Assembly (NCBI RefSeq): GCF_007097395.1
Contig: NZ_VKDC01000019.1
Location: 62,001-126,000 of the forward strand
DNA from: Fulvivirga sp. M361
GTDB lineage: Bacteria; Bacteroidota; Bacteroidia; Cytophagales; Cyclobacteriaceae
Reading direction: 5' to 3'
Length of the DNA stretch: 64,000 nucleotides
The position numbers and the translations under genes are program-made. Shown one piece after another: positions 62,277 through 64,000 of the stretch. The notes beneath the pieces are model-generated. The model was not told the DNA's origin. It searched no databases and was given only the letters and a program-made list of their open reading frames with translations. Every line of letters starts with the position of its first letter. The first letter of the stretch is position 1.

Positions 62277-63386
62277 TCAGGGAATGTAAGTAACGGTCAC
62301 TCTAAACTTGTTATCAATAGCCCCAAGGCTATTATAGGCGGATTTTGATAGTTTGATAAGAATATTTTGGTTGGCACCGGTATTGGGGAGCTTTCCAAGG
62401 ACCCTGACAAATACTTCCTGATCATTCATATCATTTTTTACACGCAAAATAGTACCCACTTTTGCGGTTCGATGAAGCGCCAGGTACTTGCGTGTATTCT
62501 CCGTACCTTCTATCACCTCAGCCAATCCGGACTCCACAATTTCTTCAAAGTTAATACGTTGGTTTTCTTCGTCATACTTACGCGCTGCATCCAGTGCCTT
62601 TGTAACAGGCCCTTTATCTTCTTCTACTTGTGTAGCTACCTCCCGGAGCGTTGAGTCACCGGGAATATCATCATTCACCGGGATAGTGTCAATAACAATT
62701 GAAGGGTCAGCGATCATCAATTGTTGACCAATATTCAAGCTATTTGTCACCAGACCATTCCATTTTTTCAGTTGTTCAATTGAAACATCGTACTTTTTCG
62801 ATAGTGAATACAATGTTTCAGAAGCTTGCACAATGTGTATCTTTTCAGGATCTGACAGCATTTGTGATGCATCAGGGTCTTCCACCGATACCAAATTTTT
62901 AATCACCAACTCCTGCCCTATTTCGAGTGAATTACTGTGCAGATCATTCCATGCCTTGATCTGTTCGACAGATACGTTGTAGATCCTTGAAATGCCAAAC
63001 AGTGTCTGCTTTTCTTCAACGATATGTTTTTTTTCAGAGGGAGTTTTTTTTTCTGATGAAGGTTGGGTCAACAGCGGCTGCGGGGATTGATGCGTCGGTA
63101 AGGGGACACGGGCATTAATTTTAGCTACCTTTTTCTTAACTACCACGGGTACCCGGATGGTATTACCAATTTCCAAACCAAACTCTGTAGGTGGGTTATG
63201 TTCTATGATCCTGTAAATAGGTATCTCATACTTTCTGGACAATGAGTAAAGTGTTTCCTTTTCTTCTACCCTATGAATGATAAACTTTCTACCGTCTATC
63301 TCTTCTATCCCTATTGAATCCTGAACGTTCAGGGCAAAGCCGGAAAACCCGGATATCATTAAATGTAATACAACTAAGAATCTCAT
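62277..63386 (-). CDS. Triple-LysM protein with C-terminal RlpA-like domain
   Basis: This 369-aa protein has a signal peptide (MRFLVVLHLMISGFSGFAL), then three LysM peptidoglycan-binding modules (about 38-80 HRVEEKETLYSLSRKYEIP; 120-163 HIVEEKQTLFGISRIYNVS; 184-226 HIVQASETLYSLSKKYDVS) joined by Pro/Ser/Lys-rich linkers. A C-terminal double-psi beta-barrel-like domain follows (about 285-369; GTILRVKNDMNDQEVFVRVLGKLPN). It should bind the cell wall in the periplasm. Its start codon overlaps the stop of the preceding gene (ATGA, 63383-63386), so the two are coupled. Confidence 0.85.
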   Translation of the reverse strand: MRFLVVLHLMISGFSGFALNVQDSIGIEEIDGRKFIIHRVEEKETLYSLSRKYEIPIYRIIEHNPPTEFGLEIGNTIRVPVVVKKKVAKINARVPLPTHQSPQPLLTQPSSEKKTPSEKKHIVEEKQTLFGISRIYNVSVEQIKAWNDLHSNSLEIGQELVIKNLVSVEDPDASQMLSDPEKIHIVQASETLYSLSKKYDVSIEQLKKWNGLVTNSLNIGQQLMIADPSIVIDTIPVNDDIPGDSTLREVATQVEEDKGPVTKALDAARKYDEENQRINFEEIVESGLAEVIEGTENTRKYLALHRTAKVGTILRVKNDMNDQEVFVRVLGKLPNTGANQNILIKLSKSAYNSLGAIDNKFRVTVTYIP

Positions 63387-64000
63387 TTACTGGGTAATTG
63401 GTAGCTTAAAAAATTGGTATTATCTTTTACAAAGATAAGCGTGTCATGGAAAATGAAGAAAGCTCTGTCACTTATTCCACTTAATTCACTTCCCAAACAT
63501 TCTTTCAATAAAATACTTCTATTGAAATCAATCACGAGTAAATCATTATCTAATTTCGTGCCACCTGTATAATAGGATATAACTACCACAGCATGGCCTT
63601 CATAGTAATCCACTCCACGCTCAATGTGATGCACATTAAGAGACGCAAGAAATTCACGGACGGTATCAAAATGATCATCACCTTGTGCGTAATGGAACGG
63701 ATACTGCACGTGATTAGTATCTTCTTGTGTTTTGGAAGACGGGTTTCCTGTCATAAGGGCGCCTGAAGCAAGGTCAAATTGCCTGACAGCCATTTCTCCT
63801 TTGGTAATAGCATTGAATGAATTCATTTCAAAACTGACTATATCCATACTTTTTTTAGTCCATGAGATACGAGACTGTTTTACATTATATCCAAAAAACT
63901 CTTTAACAGAAGGATCATCTGTCTCCGGAAAAGTGTGAAAAACAATTAGGTCTCGCGTAAAATGTGAAATGCCTATCCACCATTTTTCTTCAAATGAAAT
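63383..64000 (-). CDS. Conserved hypothetical protein, 5' end outside window (DUF4905-like)
   Basis: The frame stays open to the window edge, reading upstream of Met 63847 through FEEKWWIGISHFTRDLIVFH and SRISWTKKSMDIVSF, so the annotated piece (205 codons plus stop) lacks its N-terminus. The strand pattern (GVDYYEGHAVVVISYYTGG; LLVIDFNRSILLKECLG; IFHDTLIFVKDNTNFLSY) suggests a beta-propeller-like or beta-rich protein; it reminds me of the Bacteroidota family DUF4905, without certainty. It is coupled to the LysM gene by a 4-bp overlap, which suggests a joint role at the cell envelope. Confidence 0.55.
   Translation of the reverse strand: MSFEEKWWIGISHFTRDLIVFHTFPETDDPSVKEFFGYNVKQSRISWTKKSMDIVSFEMNSFNAITKGEMAVRQFDLASGALMTGNPSSKTQEDTNHVQYPFHYAQGDDHFDTVREFLASLNVHHIERGVDYYEGHAVVVISYYTGGTKLDNDLLVIDFNRSILLKECLGSELSGISDRAFFIFHDTLIFVKDNTNFLSYQLPSK

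Noticed and set aside
1-64000. CRISPR array, prophage or conjugative element
   Set aside because: No regularly spaced repeats, integrase, relaxase or phage structural genes were seen on either strand.

Overview
The window comes from a member of the Bacteroidota, most likely a marine or soil Cytophagales. It is AT-rich. It encodes two proteins with the gliding-motility-type (type B) C-terminal sorting domain of the type IX secretion system (T9SS) and a PorP/SprF-family protein, TonB-dependent receptors with a Bacteroidota-style carboxypeptidase-like N-terminal domain, and DUF4374, DUF2652 and DoxX-like proteins. Several genes carry the Bacteroidota -7 promoter box (TAnnTTTG) and few have Shine-Dalgarno sequences. 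No phage, plasmid backbone, rRNA operon or CRISPR array was seen. The window looks like a chromosome segment with much accessory content.

Layout. 1-2.9 kb: the 3' part of a frameshifted ECF sigma factor, a MITE-like element, a lipoprotein, decayed DNA and a tRNA-Lys(TTT). 3.1-8.0 kb: a TPR/SH3-like membrane protein, a large T9SS cargo protein and the rRNA methyltransferase gene rlmD. 8.3-12.4 kb: a defence-type island (AbiEi/AbiEii type IV toxin-antitoxin pair plus a zinc-ribbon FRG-domain protein) and a gene cut by a second MITE. 12.5-19.5 kb: an M14 carboxypeptidase and a small oxidoreductase/regulator cluster (MDR dehydrogenase, Crp-type regulator, SDR, two NTF2-like proteins, TetR) with two identical 20-bp TetR-type operators. 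20.0-21.1 kb: a Fic protein with two matching inverted repeats over its promoter. 21.4-32.6 kb: an AraC/PchR-like regulator and a long transport operon (TonB receptor, DUF4374 lipoprotein, DoxX, frameshifted ICMT-like methyltransferase, ABC ATPase, unknown protein, ABC permease fused to a dead M1 peptidase domain). 32.7-33.3 kb: a ParD/ParE pair whose toxin has lost its ATG. 33.6-36.0 kb: a vanadium haloperoxidase-like lipoprotein and a DUF4198 protein. 36.9-39.8 kb: two overlapping flavoprotein genes. 40.4-48.8 kb: a hybrid histidine kinase, T9SS cargo, PorP/SprF and two membrane proteins. 49.4-54.8 kb: three SDRs, two AraC regulators and a frameshifted SnoaL/Atu4866 gene. 54.9-58.3 kb: a DUF2652 protein and three tandem LuxR paralogues. 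58.7-62.1 kb: a beta-helix lipoprotein/TonB receptor pair. 62.3-64.0 kb: a triple-LysM protein and a partial gene running off the edge.

The most unusual structure is not a gene. A dispersed repeat family recurs between gene clusters, always in the same orientation. Its core copies the last 13 codons, stop codon and immediate downstream sequence of rlmD. Copies lie near 8.0, 14.4, 19.7, 21.3, 36.3 and 49.0 kb, with partial copies near 11.7, 33.5 and 40.3 kb. This resembles a non-autonomous element, or scars of one, whose home site is the 3' end of rlmD. All calls come from reading the sequence by eye; no database search was run.
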